A stretch of DNA of 37,479 nt, from positions 1-37,479 of the forward strand of contig CANFWV010000033.1 of the NCBI GenBank assembly GCA_947450695.1. The letters run 5' to 3'. The notes beneath the pieces were generated by a model that was not told where the DNA came from, searched no databases, and saw only the letters and a list, made by a program, of their open reading frames with translations. This document shows positions 27,583 through 35,927 of this stretch, piece by piece (positions within the stretch are counted from its first letter, which is position 1; every line of letters starts with the position of its first letter). A program made the translations under genes and the position numbers. Source of the DNA: Comamonadaceae bacterium (GTDB lineage Bacteria > Pseudomonadota > Gammaproteobacteria > Burkholderiales > Burkholderiaceae_C).

Positions 27583-28559
27583 CAGAAAACCTGTTGTATG
27601 CCGCACTGGCGTTGTTGTTTTTACTGTTTGCGGGGGCCGCGCTCGCGCTGTCTTCACTTTGGACCCGACGTTTCAGCACCCATTCACGGGCCTTGTCGAG
27701 TCGACTCAAGGAGATTGCCCTGCAGCGCCGGGAAGGTGCACAAAGCCAGCTGCTCAAATCTGGCGCTGGGCTGCAGGCGATTTGGCAGCAATGGATCTTG
27801 GCGAACGCTCCGGGTGTTCGCGCTCTGGGACTGTTGCTAACGCGCTCGGGCAGCTCGCACACAACCTCCGAGGTCATGGCGCTCAGCGCTGGTCTAGGGC
27901 TGCTGGCTTGGCTCTTACCCACCATGCTGCTGACAGCACCCTGGTTAATGTCCTTCACCGTCGGTCTAGCAGCTTTTTCGCTACCCTGGGTTTACCTGAT
28001 GCACCGAGAAAAAAAACGCCGCCTGCGCTTTGAGGACCAACTGCCCGAAGCGCTTGACTTCATGACGCGGGCGCTGCGAGCAGGACACGGTTTGACGATC
28101 GCCATCGGCATGGTTGGGGATGAATTGCCAGACCCAGTCGGTGCGGAGTTCAATACCGTCTTTGAGCACCTAAAACTCGGTATGACCTTTGAAGATGCCA
28201 TGGCTCAACTGGCAGATCGAATCAACAGTAGAGATCTGAATTTTTTAGTCATCGCCCTGATGATCCAACGCAAAACCGGCGGTAACCTGACTGAGCTGCT
28301 GACCACGCTCTCACAGACCGTGCGCGAACGCATCAAGCTCAAAGGCAAGATACGCATCCTCGCTTCGGAGGGCAAATTGTCCGGCATCATGATCGGCAGC
28401 TTACCGTTTGCACTGGGCGGAATTTTGTCGGTTCTCAACCCGATATACATGTCCACTCTCTGGATCACCCCAAGCGGACGAACACTGATGCTGGTCAACC
28501 TCGTGATGATTTGTCTGGGTGCCTTGTGGATGTGGAAAATCGTTCAAATCAAGGTCTGA
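27579..28559 (+). CDS. tadB: TadB, inner-membrane platform protein of the Tad pilus
   Basis: A 326-residue type II secretion F-domain protein with two helices near the N-terminus and mid-protein (around residues 3-25 and 97-145) and two at the end. The cytoplasmic F domain has QLPEALDFMTRALRAGHGL, a well-known TadB segment (core PEALDFM), and NFLVIALMIQRKTGGNLTELL (core QRKTGGNL). It forms the membrane platform with TadC. Start overlaps the tadA stop (ATGA). Confidence 0.93.
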
Positions 28560-28570
28560 GGTTAGACGCC

Positions 28571-29506
28571 ATGACAGACGTTTTATTCTTTCTTGCATTG
28601 GCTGTTGCATTTTTAGCTTATGCCTTGTTGGTGTTCGGACTTGTCAAACTTTTCACGCAACGGCAGATCAATCGGCGACTGAAACAAACGCACAGCGCAC
28701 AGTCGATGTCCGCCGTTCGCGAACCGTTGCAAGTGCAGCCAGAAAATGCTTGGCATTCGCTGCTCCTATCGATGTCCAAACTGTCCGTCCCTGATGGGGA
28801 CTGGCAAAACTCGCAGCTCAGACTGAAGTTCATTCGTGCAGGCTTCAGGGGGCCGACTGCGGCGCAATCCTATTTCACCGTGAAGACCACGCTGACGCTG
28901 ATCCTGCCTCTGTTGATGGCCTTGGTGATATTGACGTGGTCGCCGGCAACGACGTACGCGCGTCTGGCCTTGTATGCCGTGACGTTGGCCGGCATTGGTT
29001 ATTACTTACCCGATATTTACCTCAGATGGATGACGAGCCGTCGGTCAGACGAAATGCGAGACACGCTGCCCGACCTGATTGACCTCTTGGTCATTTGCAC
29101 TGAAGCCGGCTTGGGTATGGATGGCGCCATCAACCGCGTGTCACTGGAAATTGTCCGCAGTAGCAAGACGCTTGCCGAAGAATTCAATTTGGCCGCACTT
29201 GAAATACGGGCGGGCTCGGGTCGCTCCACGGCCTTGAAAAATTTGGCCTTGCGCATCAACCTAGAAGACTTGGACGGGCTGGTCTCTATGCTCGTGCAAG
29301 CGGACAGGTTTGGCACCAGCGTGGCTGAATCGCTGCGCATTCAATCTGAGGTGATGCGTATGAAGCGCATGCAACGTGCGGAAGAAATCGCCGCCAAGAT
29401 ACCCGTCAAGATGCTGGTGCCGCTGATTTTTTTTATCTTCCCCGCCCTCTTGTCAGTGCTGATCGGGCCGGCTGTCATTCAGATATCAGCGATGTTCGCC
29501 AAATGA
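28571..29506 (+). CDS. tadC: TadC, inner-membrane platform protein of the Tad pilus
   Basis: A 311-residue type II secretion F-domain protein, paralogous to TadB. The diagnostic segment is DTLPDLIDLLVICTEAGLGMDGAI (core LPDLIDLLVIC), followed by LAEEFNLAALEIRAGSGR and SMLVQADRFGTSVAESLR. Helices lie near residues 5-27, 107-150 and at the C-terminus. The ATG has GAGG nine bases upstream and lies 11 bases after tadB. It is the last gene of the locus; the ATP-grasp gene converges 15 bases after its stop. Confidence 0.93.
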   Translation: MTDVLFFLALAVAFLAYALLVFGLVKLFTQRQINRRLKQTHSAQSMSAVREPLQVQPENAWHSLLLSMSKLSVPDGDWQNSQLRLKFIRAGFRGPTAAQSYFTVKTTLTLILPLLMALVILTWSPATTYARLALYAVTLAGIGYYLPDIYLRWMTSRRSDEMRDTLPDLIDLLVICTEAGLGMDGAINRVSLEIVRSSKTLAEEFNLAALEIRAGSGRSTALKNLALRINLEDLDGLVSMLVQADRFGTSVAESLRIQSEVMRMKRMQRAEEIAAKIPVKMLVPLIFFIFPALLSVLIGPAVIQISAMFAK

Positions 29507-29521
29507 CGCACAGCGGTTGAC

Positions 29522-30649
29522 TCAGGATTGCGTCCCCGCGCTGGTCGCCGAGCACTTACGGACCATGACCCGCTGCCAGTTTTTTCCGATCATGGCGAGC
29601 AGGTGCCGCACAAGTTCACCTAAACCGTAAAGATCAAAAGCGCGTGCCCTGAGCATGCGACCACTTTCGGTAGGGTCTGACACGAGTCGCCACCATGAGG
29701 ATGGCTTCAAGAGTGGGTGTCTGGCGTAAAAACGGCCTGCGCTGAGTCGGCGAGGGACATCCGTCGGCTCAGTGCGCTTAACGCTTTCAGCCGCGAAGTT
29801 GAGCCCACAAGCAACCGTCGATGCTAACGTCGCCCAAAAACGCGGATTAGATTCGATCAAAAACACACGTCCGGTATGCGTCTCAAGACGAACATCCAGA
29901 TTCATCACGCCGTTGTAACCACTGGCAAAGCAGATTTTTTCAGCGATAGCCTCCAACTCCACATGAGGTACAAATTCAATGAAAGTTGTGCCCGATTTAT
30001 GGACCGATACGGCACGGAGTTGACCGCCGACTGCGAGCAAGTTGATGCACATGTCGGCGCCTTTGATGAATTTTTGGGCAATCAGCGGGCGACATTGATA
30101 GGCCTCATTATTCAGAATTTTTTGCTCAAGCTCTTCGCGACTGTGTACAACCAGAACCCCATAAGAGCCGGATTCATTGATCGGTTTAACAATGAACGGC
30201 AAACCCAATTCGGCTTCGATGACGCTGAAATCGAGATTCGACTTCGAGCCGACAAATCGCGTCTTGGGCACAGGCAAATCGTTGGCCAAACAGAACTGCG
30301 CAAAAGTCCATTTGTCGTCAAACATATTCAGTGTTGCCAAGTTTGGAACCGGAATTGACTTGATGCCTAAACGCCCCTCCACACGATTGACCAGACGAAT
30401 AGCTTCGCAGTCAAATGGAATCAGGATGGCTTGGGGATTCTGCTGCGCCATCCGGTTGAGGACCCGCACCGCCGCATCGTCTTGGGTGAATTCAATCACG
30501 GCGTGTTGGCTGCACAAATGGGACCATTTCAGCGCAGCAGTCTGAGGGCTGCCAACCAGAGCGCAGCGAAAATTACCCGCACTGTGCATCGCCTGAAGGA
30601 CCGGCAACGCAAGCCGGGTGCTATTGCCCAAAAGCACGAAATCGATCAT
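29522..30649 (-). CDS. ATP-grasp family ligase-like protein, substrate unknown
   Basis: A 375-residue soluble protein. The ATP-grasp core is seen from about residue 110: MFDDKWTFAQFCLANDLPVP, FIVKPINESGSYGVLVV, the acidic FIKGADMCINLLAVGG and the metal-binding LIESNPRFWA with DVRLE before it. An N-terminal pre-ATP-grasp Rossmann-like region begins DFVLLGNSTRLALPVL. Such enzymes join a carboxylate to an amine or thiol. I choose the ATG at 30647-30649 because AAGGTG lies five bases upstream; an ATG 15 bases earlier lacks one. It is a single gene, convergent with tadC, and its neighbours give no hint of substrate. Confidence 0.82.
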   Translation of the reverse strand: MIDFVLLGNSTRLALPVLQAMHSAGNFRCALVGSPQTAALKWSHLCSQHAVIEFTQDDAAVRVLNRMAQQNPQAILIPFDCEAIRLVNRVEGRLGIKSIPVPNLATLNMFDDKWTFAQFCLANDLPVPKTRFVGSKSNLDFSVIEAELGLPFIVKPINESGSYGVLVVHSREELEQKILNNEAYQCRPLIAQKFIKGADMCINLLAVGGQLRAVSVHKSGTTFIEFVPHVELEAIAEKICFASGYNGVMNLDVRLETHTGRVFLIESNPRFWATLASTVACGLNFAAESVKRTEPTDVPRRLSAGRFYARHPLLKPSSWWRLVSDPTESGRMLRARAFDLYGLGELVRHLLAMIGKNWQRVMVRKCSATSAGTQS

Positions 30650-30795
30650 CGGTTCACCTTTCATTCACGAAGCATCCATTGACGTCGTTATCAGGTGAAA
30701 CCATAGCGTTGAATATGTCGAGCGCGGTAACTCGACTGAAGAATTTTATGTAGGCCAGAGACGCATCAGCCTGCAAGCCGCTTTTTATCTTGAGC

Positions 30796-31650
30796 TTAAA
30801 ACTCTAACGTCTGACCCTCGGTCATGGGCACAATTTTTGTTGCAGAGCCTTTCATAGCTTCTTGAAACTCAGCCAAGGTGCCTTTGGCCAACGGGTTCGA
30901 GTTGTAGTGAATCGGGATCACAGCTTTGGTTTTGATCCATGTTTTCATGGCGTAGGCGGCGTCTTCCGGGTCCATGGTGAAATTGCCGCCAATGGGTATT
31001 AACACCAGGTCTGGCTTGTACCGGTCACTGATGAACTGCATATCACCAAACAAACCGGTGTCGCCCATGTGCCATATTTTGAAGCCGTTTTCAAGCTGAA
31101 TGATGTAGCCCATGGCTTCGCCGGCAGGGTGGGATTCGTTCTTGCCCGTCGCCGGATTGTTGAACACGATCAAGGACGAGTGCTCCGCTTGCACCGCAGT
31201 GACTTTGATGCCGGGCAAAGGTTGAACGCTGCCTGTCTTGTTGAAACGATGCCCCAGATTGGCGGGCAACATACCCAGCGTTTGCAAAGGCGTGATCATA
31301 TCCGCTGGGCCGTACAACACCGTGTTGTTCAGCTTAGCCAACGCAGGGGCATCGCCTAAATGATCAACGTGGGCATGGGTCACCAACAACAGGTCAATCT
31401 TGCCCAAGGCGGCTAAATCAGTTTTAAAAGCCACGGGGGCCTTAGGACCACCAGTGATCCAAGGGTCAATCACAATGATTTTCCCACCAGGCGTTTTAAT
31501 GCGAAAACCTGCTTGACCCAGCCACAACAGCTCGGTTTTACCGCTCACCGCGGCAGCTTTTTCAGACTGTGCATACACAGATGTGGCGGTCATGCTGAAT
31601 GCCGCTATAGAAGCCGCCAGCAGGGTTTTGATCATAAAAGCAGAAGGCAT
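30796..31650 (-). CDS. Secreted metallo-beta-lactamase-fold hydrolase (UlaG/UPF0173-like)
   Basis: A 284-residue protein with a signal peptide (cleavage near TSVYAQ/S, residue 28), so it is periplasmic. The metal motif THAHVDHLGD (His92, His94, Asp96, His97) and later AEHSS, HMGDTGLFGD and IPIHYNS provide the other ligands. It belongs to the group with L-ascorbate-6-phosphate lactonase UlaG and UPF0173, but these are cytoplasmic, so a different substrate is likely. The start ATG at 31648-31650 is fixed by GGAG seven bases upstream. It diverges from a solute-binding protein gene. Confidence 0.88.
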   Translation of the reverse strand: MPSAFMIKTLLAASIAAFSMTATSVYAQSEKAAAVSGKTELLWLGQAGFRIKTPGGKIIVIDPWITGGPKAPVAFKTDLAALGKIDLLLVTHAHVDHLGDAPALAKLNNTVLYGPADMITPLQTLGMLPANLGHRFNKTGSVQPLPGIKVTAVQAEHSSLIVFNNPATGKNESHPAGEAMGYIIQLENGFKIWHMGDTGLFGDMQFISDRYKPDLVLIPIGGNFTMDPEDAAYAMKTWIKTKAVIPIHYNSNPLAKGTLAEFQEAMKGSATKIVPMTEGQTLEF

Positions 31651-31805
31651 GAGATGACTCCAAAAATAGTGTGGTTGAGCGCAACGAATCCTAAAGGGGT
31701 TCCACCTGGTGGTGACTAGGGGTTTCCACAATGACTCATTCAATCTCATTTCATCACACCGGCCGTTTCCCTGAGAAACTATTGCTTTTAAGTCTGGGGG
31801 TGCTC

Positions 31806-32621
31806 ATGCCAACATTTATACGTTCCTTCTGCCCTTCTGTGGTGGCAGCTTTCTTCATAGGTTGGGCCCTTTGGGCGACGCCAAGCCATGCACAGGTTGC
31901 CTCAGCTTTTGCCCCGTCAGGTACATTGCGCGCCTCGATCAATTTGGGTAATCCGATTCTGGCTAACAAAGATGCAACAGGGCAACCTGTGGGCGTGTCG
32001 GTTGACTTGGCCACCGAGTTAGCCCGGCGGCTGGGGCTACCCCTTGAACTGGTGGTTTTTGACTCGGCCGGAAAATCAGTCGATGCGCTGAGCCAGGACA
32101 AAGCCGACATTGGATTTTTTGCCGTTGATCCAGTGCGCGGCAAAGACATCGCGTTCACAGCGCCCTATGTCTTGATTGAAGGCAGTTACCTGGTTCGTCA
32201 AGATTCCAGAATCACGAAAAATGAAGACGTTGACAGGACGGGCACGCGCATCGCGGTGGGCAAAGGCAGTGCTTACGATTTGTTTTTAACCCGCGAAATT
32301 AAAAGTGCACAAATCTTGCGCGCACCGACATCGCCCGCCACTGTAGATTTTTTCCTGGACCAAAATTTGGACGTGGCGGCTGGTGTGAAGCAGCAACTAG
32401 AAATGGACGCACAGCGCTTGCCCAATTTGCGGCTCTTGCCGGGTCGCTTCATGGTGATTGAACAGGCCATGGGCTTGCCAAAAAACCGCAACGCTGAAGC
32501 ACTCGTTTATCTTCAGCGTTTTGTGGAGGAGATGAAGACTTCGGGCTTCATCGCCAACGCACTGAACAAGCATCAAATTGGAGGAGCTGTGTTGGCGCCG
32601 CTCATGCCTATCAAGCCTTGA
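31806..32621 (+). CDS. Periplasmic solute-binding protein, family 3 (amino-acid-type)
   Basis: A 271-residue secreted binding protein with a signal peptide ending at WATPSHAQ (about residue 30). Family 3 features follow: LRASINLGNPILANKDATG, VDLATELARRLGLPLELVVF (core DLATELARRLG), DKADIGFFAVDPVRGKDIAF (core ADIGFF) and FTAPYVLIEGSYLV. It lacks permease and ATPase genes next to it, so it either serves a distant transporter or acts as a sensor. The ATG at 31806 has GGGGGTG just upstream; an earlier ATG at 31731 would disrupt the signal peptide. Confidence 0.85.
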   Translation: MPTFIRSFCPSVVAAFFIGWALWATPSHAQVASAFAPSGTLRASINLGNPILANKDATGQPVGVSVDLATELARRLGLPLELVVFDSAGKSVDALSQDKADIGFFAVDPVRGKDIAFTAPYVLIEGSYLVRQDSRITKNEDVDRTGTRIAVGKGSAYDLFLTREIKSAQILRAPTSPATVDFFLDQNLDVAAGVKQQLEMDAQRLPNLRLLPGRFMVIEQAMGLPKNRNAEALVYLQRFVEEMKTSGFIANALNKHQIGGAVLAPLMPIKP

Positions 32622-32638
32622 TTCATCGCTGGTCAAAC

Positions 32639-32668
32639 GGTGACTCGGTGACTCGGTGACTCGGTGAC
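32639..32668. repeat. Short tandem repeat, unit GGTGACTC, about 3.75 copies
   Basis: Three full copies of the eight-base unit and a six-base partial copy lie between the convergent solute-binding protein gene and the beta-barrel gene. The copies are identical. It has no self-complementarity and is too short for a CRISPR. Confidence 0.9.
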
Positions 32669-32679
32669 GCACTCCATTT

Positions 32680-33423
32680 TTAAAATTCGTATTCAGACTG
32701 GAATCTAAGGGTCGTCTGTGGCGACGCATTGGTCGTGCCATGCAACAGTGCCGCATTCCATTTAATAGCCTGTTTGGTCCCCGTTCTGATTTTTCCAAAC
32801 AAGGCCGGTCCAAACTTCTGCTCTTGGGAGCTGGAAGCACTCCAGCGATCCCACGGTCCCACAGAACCAAAAGCTTGAGCACCCCATTCAAATAGCTCGG
32901 ATTGTCGATATTTCACTTGCCCTTGGTAATGCATTTCGGTGTCGAAGGGTGTGGTGGCTTGAACATGCTTTTGAATCAGAACGTTGACGTTGGCTTGAAT
33001 CTTTCCCCATTCGGATTGCACCAAAGGGCCATAGGTTAATTCGTAGCCTTCAGCACGGTTCTTGGGTCGCTCAATTTCCAGCAAGAATCCAAGGTCTACA
33101 GGGTATTTACCGATCTCAGTCAATTGAAATCGGTTCTCCCATTCCCATGCATCAAACGCATTGCTCTCTCCGGACAAACGGTTGTATTTCACGTAGACCT
33201 CGGTGAACCAAAAAGAGTTGACGCCGTACCCCAAACCGATTGAGGTTGCGGATTCACGGGTGCCGTCTTTGTTTTTTTGCGAACCCCATTTGAAGTCAAT
33301 TTCTTTTTCGCCCTGCTCTACCGAGGGCGTTCGGATGTAGTCATTCGGTTCAGCTTGCGCTGCGGTTTGCAGCAGCGCAGAAAAAAGGACAAGCGCGAGA
33401 CCTGCGGTATTTATTAAACGCAT
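32680..33423 (-). CDS. Predicted outer-membrane beta-barrel protein of the iron cluster
   Basis: A 247-residue protein with a signal peptide (cleavage near TAAQA/EP, residue 24). The mature part alternates polar and aromatic residues in short strands (for example SIGLGYGVNSFWFTEVYVKYN) and ends in SEYEF with a terminal Phe, as outer-membrane barrels do. I do not recognise a named family. It follows the FTR1 gene by 49 bases on the same strand, so it may let iron or a ligand cross the outer membrane, or act as a sensor; this is inference. No TonB-box or plug domain is present. Confidence 0.75.
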   Translation of the reverse strand: MRLINTAGLALVLFSALLQTAAQAEPNDYIRTPSVEQGEKEIDFKWGSQKNKDGTRESATSIGLGYGVNSFWFTEVYVKYNRLSGESNAFDAWEWENRFQLTEIGKYPVDLGFLLEIERPKNRAEGYELTYGPLVQSEWGKIQANVNVLIQKHVQATTPFDTEMHYQGQVKYRQSELFEWGAQAFGSVGPWDRWSASSSQEQKFGPALFGKIRTGTKQAIKWNAALLHGTTNASPQTTLRFQSEYEF

Positions 33424-33472
33424 AGATTTTCAAAAAAATGAGTGTGGAAATTGAACTGAACACGTCCTTTGA

Positions 33473-34288
33473 TCACCGTCCTATTTGTCTTTTTTGGGCT
33501 TGGAACGTGCCCGTCCAAATCAAGCTAACAGCACCGGCATAAAACAGCAACTGCAAAACAGAAGGGCTGGCTTCGTAACCCATCAAGGCATGCAGAAAAA
33601 CACCAAGCGAAGAATCATTAGACAGAATGTTGGACATATTCCAAAGTGGTTCAGACCAGCGCTCCACCAAGCCTGCTTGGTTCAGGGTCTTGGCCAACTG
33701 GCTGGCCAGACTACCGGCGAGCACCAAGATCAAGACGTTGGTCACAGAAAATAAATGCTGTGTTTTAACTTTGGTCAGCCCCAGGTAAATCAACACTCCC
33801 ACGAGTGCGCCACCTAATAAACCCATGACGGCGCCCAGCAGCATCGTCGCCCCTTGCTCAGTGGAGCCCGACATGAAGCCCGCGATGAACAAGACGGTTT
33901 CTGCCCCTTCGCGTAAAACAGACAAGGCCACTGCCACCGACAACGCCCACAATGAACTTGAGCCATGGGCCGCCGACAAGCCCACTTGCTTAGCCTCTTT
34001 CGCCATTTCCCGGCCATGGGTAGAAACCCAAATACAGTGCCAAGCCAACATCAACAACGCGATGGAAATGATGCCAACATTCAACAAGTCTTGACCGATT
34101 CCATCAGCCCAGACACTGACTTGCTGCATGCCCGCAGCCATCAACAATGCCCCTGCAAACCCGACCAAAACGCCACCCGCCATCCAAAGACTGCGTCGTT
34201 CAATTCCCCGCGTGGCGGCAGCGATGATGCCAACGAACAATGCCGCTTCAAGCGTCTCTCTGAAGACAATCAAACCAGTTGCGAACAT
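33473..34288 (-). CDS. FTR1-family iron permease
   Basis: A 271-residue membrane protein with seven helices. Both REXXE iron motifs of the FTR1/EfeU family are intact: RETLE at residues 10-14 and REGAE at 126-130. The family transports ferric iron that has just been oxidised, in concert with a periplasmic or exoplasmic oxidase. Here the genes directly upstream encode a cupredoxin-like protein (23 bases away) and a di-heme cytochrome c peroxidase, a set different from EfeUOB. AAAGAAAG before the ATG is a weak ribosome site. Confidence 0.93.
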   Translation of the reverse strand: MFATGLIVFRETLEAALFVGIIAAATRGIERRSLWMAGGVLVGFAGALLMAAGMQQVSVWADGIGQDLLNVGIISIALLMLAWHCIWVSTHGREMAKEAKQVGLSAAHGSSSLWALSVAVALSVLREGAETVLFIAGFMSGSTEQGATMLLGAVMGLLGGALVGVLIYLGLTKVKTQHLFSVTNVLILVLAGSLASQLAKTLNQAGLVERWSEPLWNMSNILSNDSSLGVFLHALMGYEASPSVLQLLFYAGAVSLIWTGTFQAQKRQIGR

Positions 34289-34311
34289 AGTGACTTTCTT
34301 TTTGCTCGACG

Positions 34312-34662
34312 TTATTCCGCGACGACGGCCCCTTTGGCCGTGGCTGAGTTGTACTCGCCCATGAAGGCGTAGCGTCCGGGTTTCAGTGGGCCGATAAAAA
34401 TGACGGCTTTAGCGCCGGCCGGAACGACCTTTTCCCGATTCAGATCGTGGCTGTCAAACTCCTCTGGCGTAGCATCTTGGTTATGCATCGTCAGACGAAC
34501 GCGCTGATTGGCTGGCACCTTGATTTCGGCGGGTGCAAACTGATGGTTTTTAATGACCAAGGCCACCTCAAGATCTGCGGCGGCAGCCACACTTGATACT
34601 GCCAAGGCCATCGAAACCATGCCCAAGGCGACAGAGACAGAACGAATTAGCGTTGTTTTCAT
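34312..34662 (-). CDS. Periplasmic cupredoxin-like protein partner of FTR1
   Basis: A 116-residue secreted protein: signal peptide to about residue 28 (SVAAAADLEV), then a cupredoxin-fold domain with FAPAEIKVPANQRVRL, EEFDSHDLNREKVVPAGAK (core EFDSHDLNREK) and IGPLKPGRYAFMGEYN. This pattern matches the cupredoxin found with FTR1 permeases. The usual blue-copper Cys ligand is absent, and the FH pair that often follows the last Gly is YN here, so metal binding is uncertain. Start: the ATG at 34660-34662 begins the signal peptide; another ATG 15 bases upstream is possible. Part of the iron cluster. Confidence 0.85.
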   Translation of the reverse strand: MKTTLIRSVSVALGMVSMALAVSSVAAAADLEVALVIKNHQFAPAEIKVPANQRVRLTMHNQDATPEEFDSHDLNREKVVPAGAKAVIFIGPLKPGRYAFMGEYNSATAKGAVVAE

Positions 34663-34689
34663 GTTGGATTCTTTCATTGGGTTGATCTA

Positions 34690-35921
34690 TCAGCGGCCGG
34701 TCCAGCCGTCATTGAGTGTTTTCAGGAAGGCGATGACATCGTCAATTTCTGCGTCGTTCAAGGCGGGCACTTCTCCAGGGTGGCGGTCATACGGCGCCTC
34801 TTCGGTATTCACATTGACGCGGTACTTGGACGGCAAGTCGTCAAACTTTTGAATGCTGCCGTCAGGGTTGACTGGGTACCATTTCTCGGGATGGGTGTCG
34901 CGCTGCACATAAAAAACAAGCGCTTCTTTCAGGGTCTTGAATTTGCCGTTGTGAAAGAACACAGGACGCAGCGCGACGTTGCGCAGCGACGGGACTTTGA
35001 ACGCACCGCACCAATCGCTTCGCGTCTTCATGTCATCTCGATCACACAGGCCAAGGTCAAAATAAGCAGGGTTGCTGTTAGCTGCGATCTCAGCATTTCT
35101 AGGCACACCGAGGTTGTCGTAGGTGAAGTCGGTGAACAGCGGATGGTCAACCATTGGCTGATTTTTCAGAGGTGTGACAAGAGGCACAGTTGCCCTTGTC
35201 TTCGCTGTTGAACAATGCCAGCCCCCCGTGTTTCAGGTGCGCTCAAAGTTGCCTCGTTTCGCAACACGGCGTCGTACTTGCTTGAGAAGGATTGAAAGCT
35301 GTCGTCTTCCAATTGGTAACGCTGCAGCGCCAGCGTGAGTTTTGCAAAAGCAAGGTCAACGTCATTCAAAACGTTGTCACCATATACGGACTTGAAGTCT
35401 GCCGCCCATGCTGCGTTGGCTATTTTGCGGACCACACTCGCCTTGTCCGTGTTGGCCATTTCAATGTCCCTGAGCAACGGGCCGGCGGCCTGAATCGCCA
35501 AGGTATCGGCGCGGCCATCCCAGAAGAATCCGCCTGTGGGCGTTCCTTCTGCGTCAATGTGAAAGGCTGGGTTGGTTGCGAGGTAGCGTAAAGACTGCGA
35601 GGCCCGTACACCTTGAACATTCAAATTGGCACCGCCCAACTGGACCGCCAGCGCATTGGGGGCCGCGTGTCCGACAACTGCTGCGTGGCAACTGGCACAC
35701 GACTGCCGCCCCGATGCGGACAGCGAGAGATCGTTAAAAGCTTTTTCACCCAGCGCTGCTTCTGGGCTCAGACGTTGCGCAGTTATCACAGGGCTGCAGG
35801 CAGACGTTAGAACTGTGACGGCAACGACACACAGCGCCCAAACCAGAGCACCTTGTAGCCAAGCCCATCCAATGCACCGGATGGCCATGGGATGATTTGC
35901 GAAGCTGTTTTTCTGCGACAT
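34690..35921 (-). pseudogene. Di-heme cytochrome c peroxidase (MauG/BCCP type), two frameshifts
   Basis: Frame 1 covers about the first 245 residues, with a hydrophobic lipoprotein-like N-terminus (VTVLTSAC) and the first haem motif CASCH. Frame 1 then leaves the family at a run of six G (35222-35227). Dropping one G gives TRGLALFNSEDKGNCASCH, with the second haem motif at 35174-35188, but this frame stops at 35147-35149. The family resumes in the third frame with PLFTDFTYDNLGVPRN, SLRNVALRPVFFHNGKFKTL (core PVFFHNGKFKTL) and ends at TLNDGWTGR. Removing two bases gives 1230 bases, an exact 409-codon reading frame. The ATG at 35919-35921 lies six bases after a good -10 element. The gene is either decayed or carries two base-insertion errors. 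Confidence 0.88.
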
Positions 35922-35927
35922 AAAAAG

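Noticed and set aside
32639..32668. CRISPR-like repeat
   Set aside because: The unit is eight bases with no spacers, so it is a simple tandem repeat.
35222..35227. Programmed frameshift at the G6 run in the peroxidase gene
   Set aside because: One slip at the run would reach the second haem motif but then meet a stop at 35147-35149. A second, independent shift would be needed, so decay or sequencing errors are more likely.
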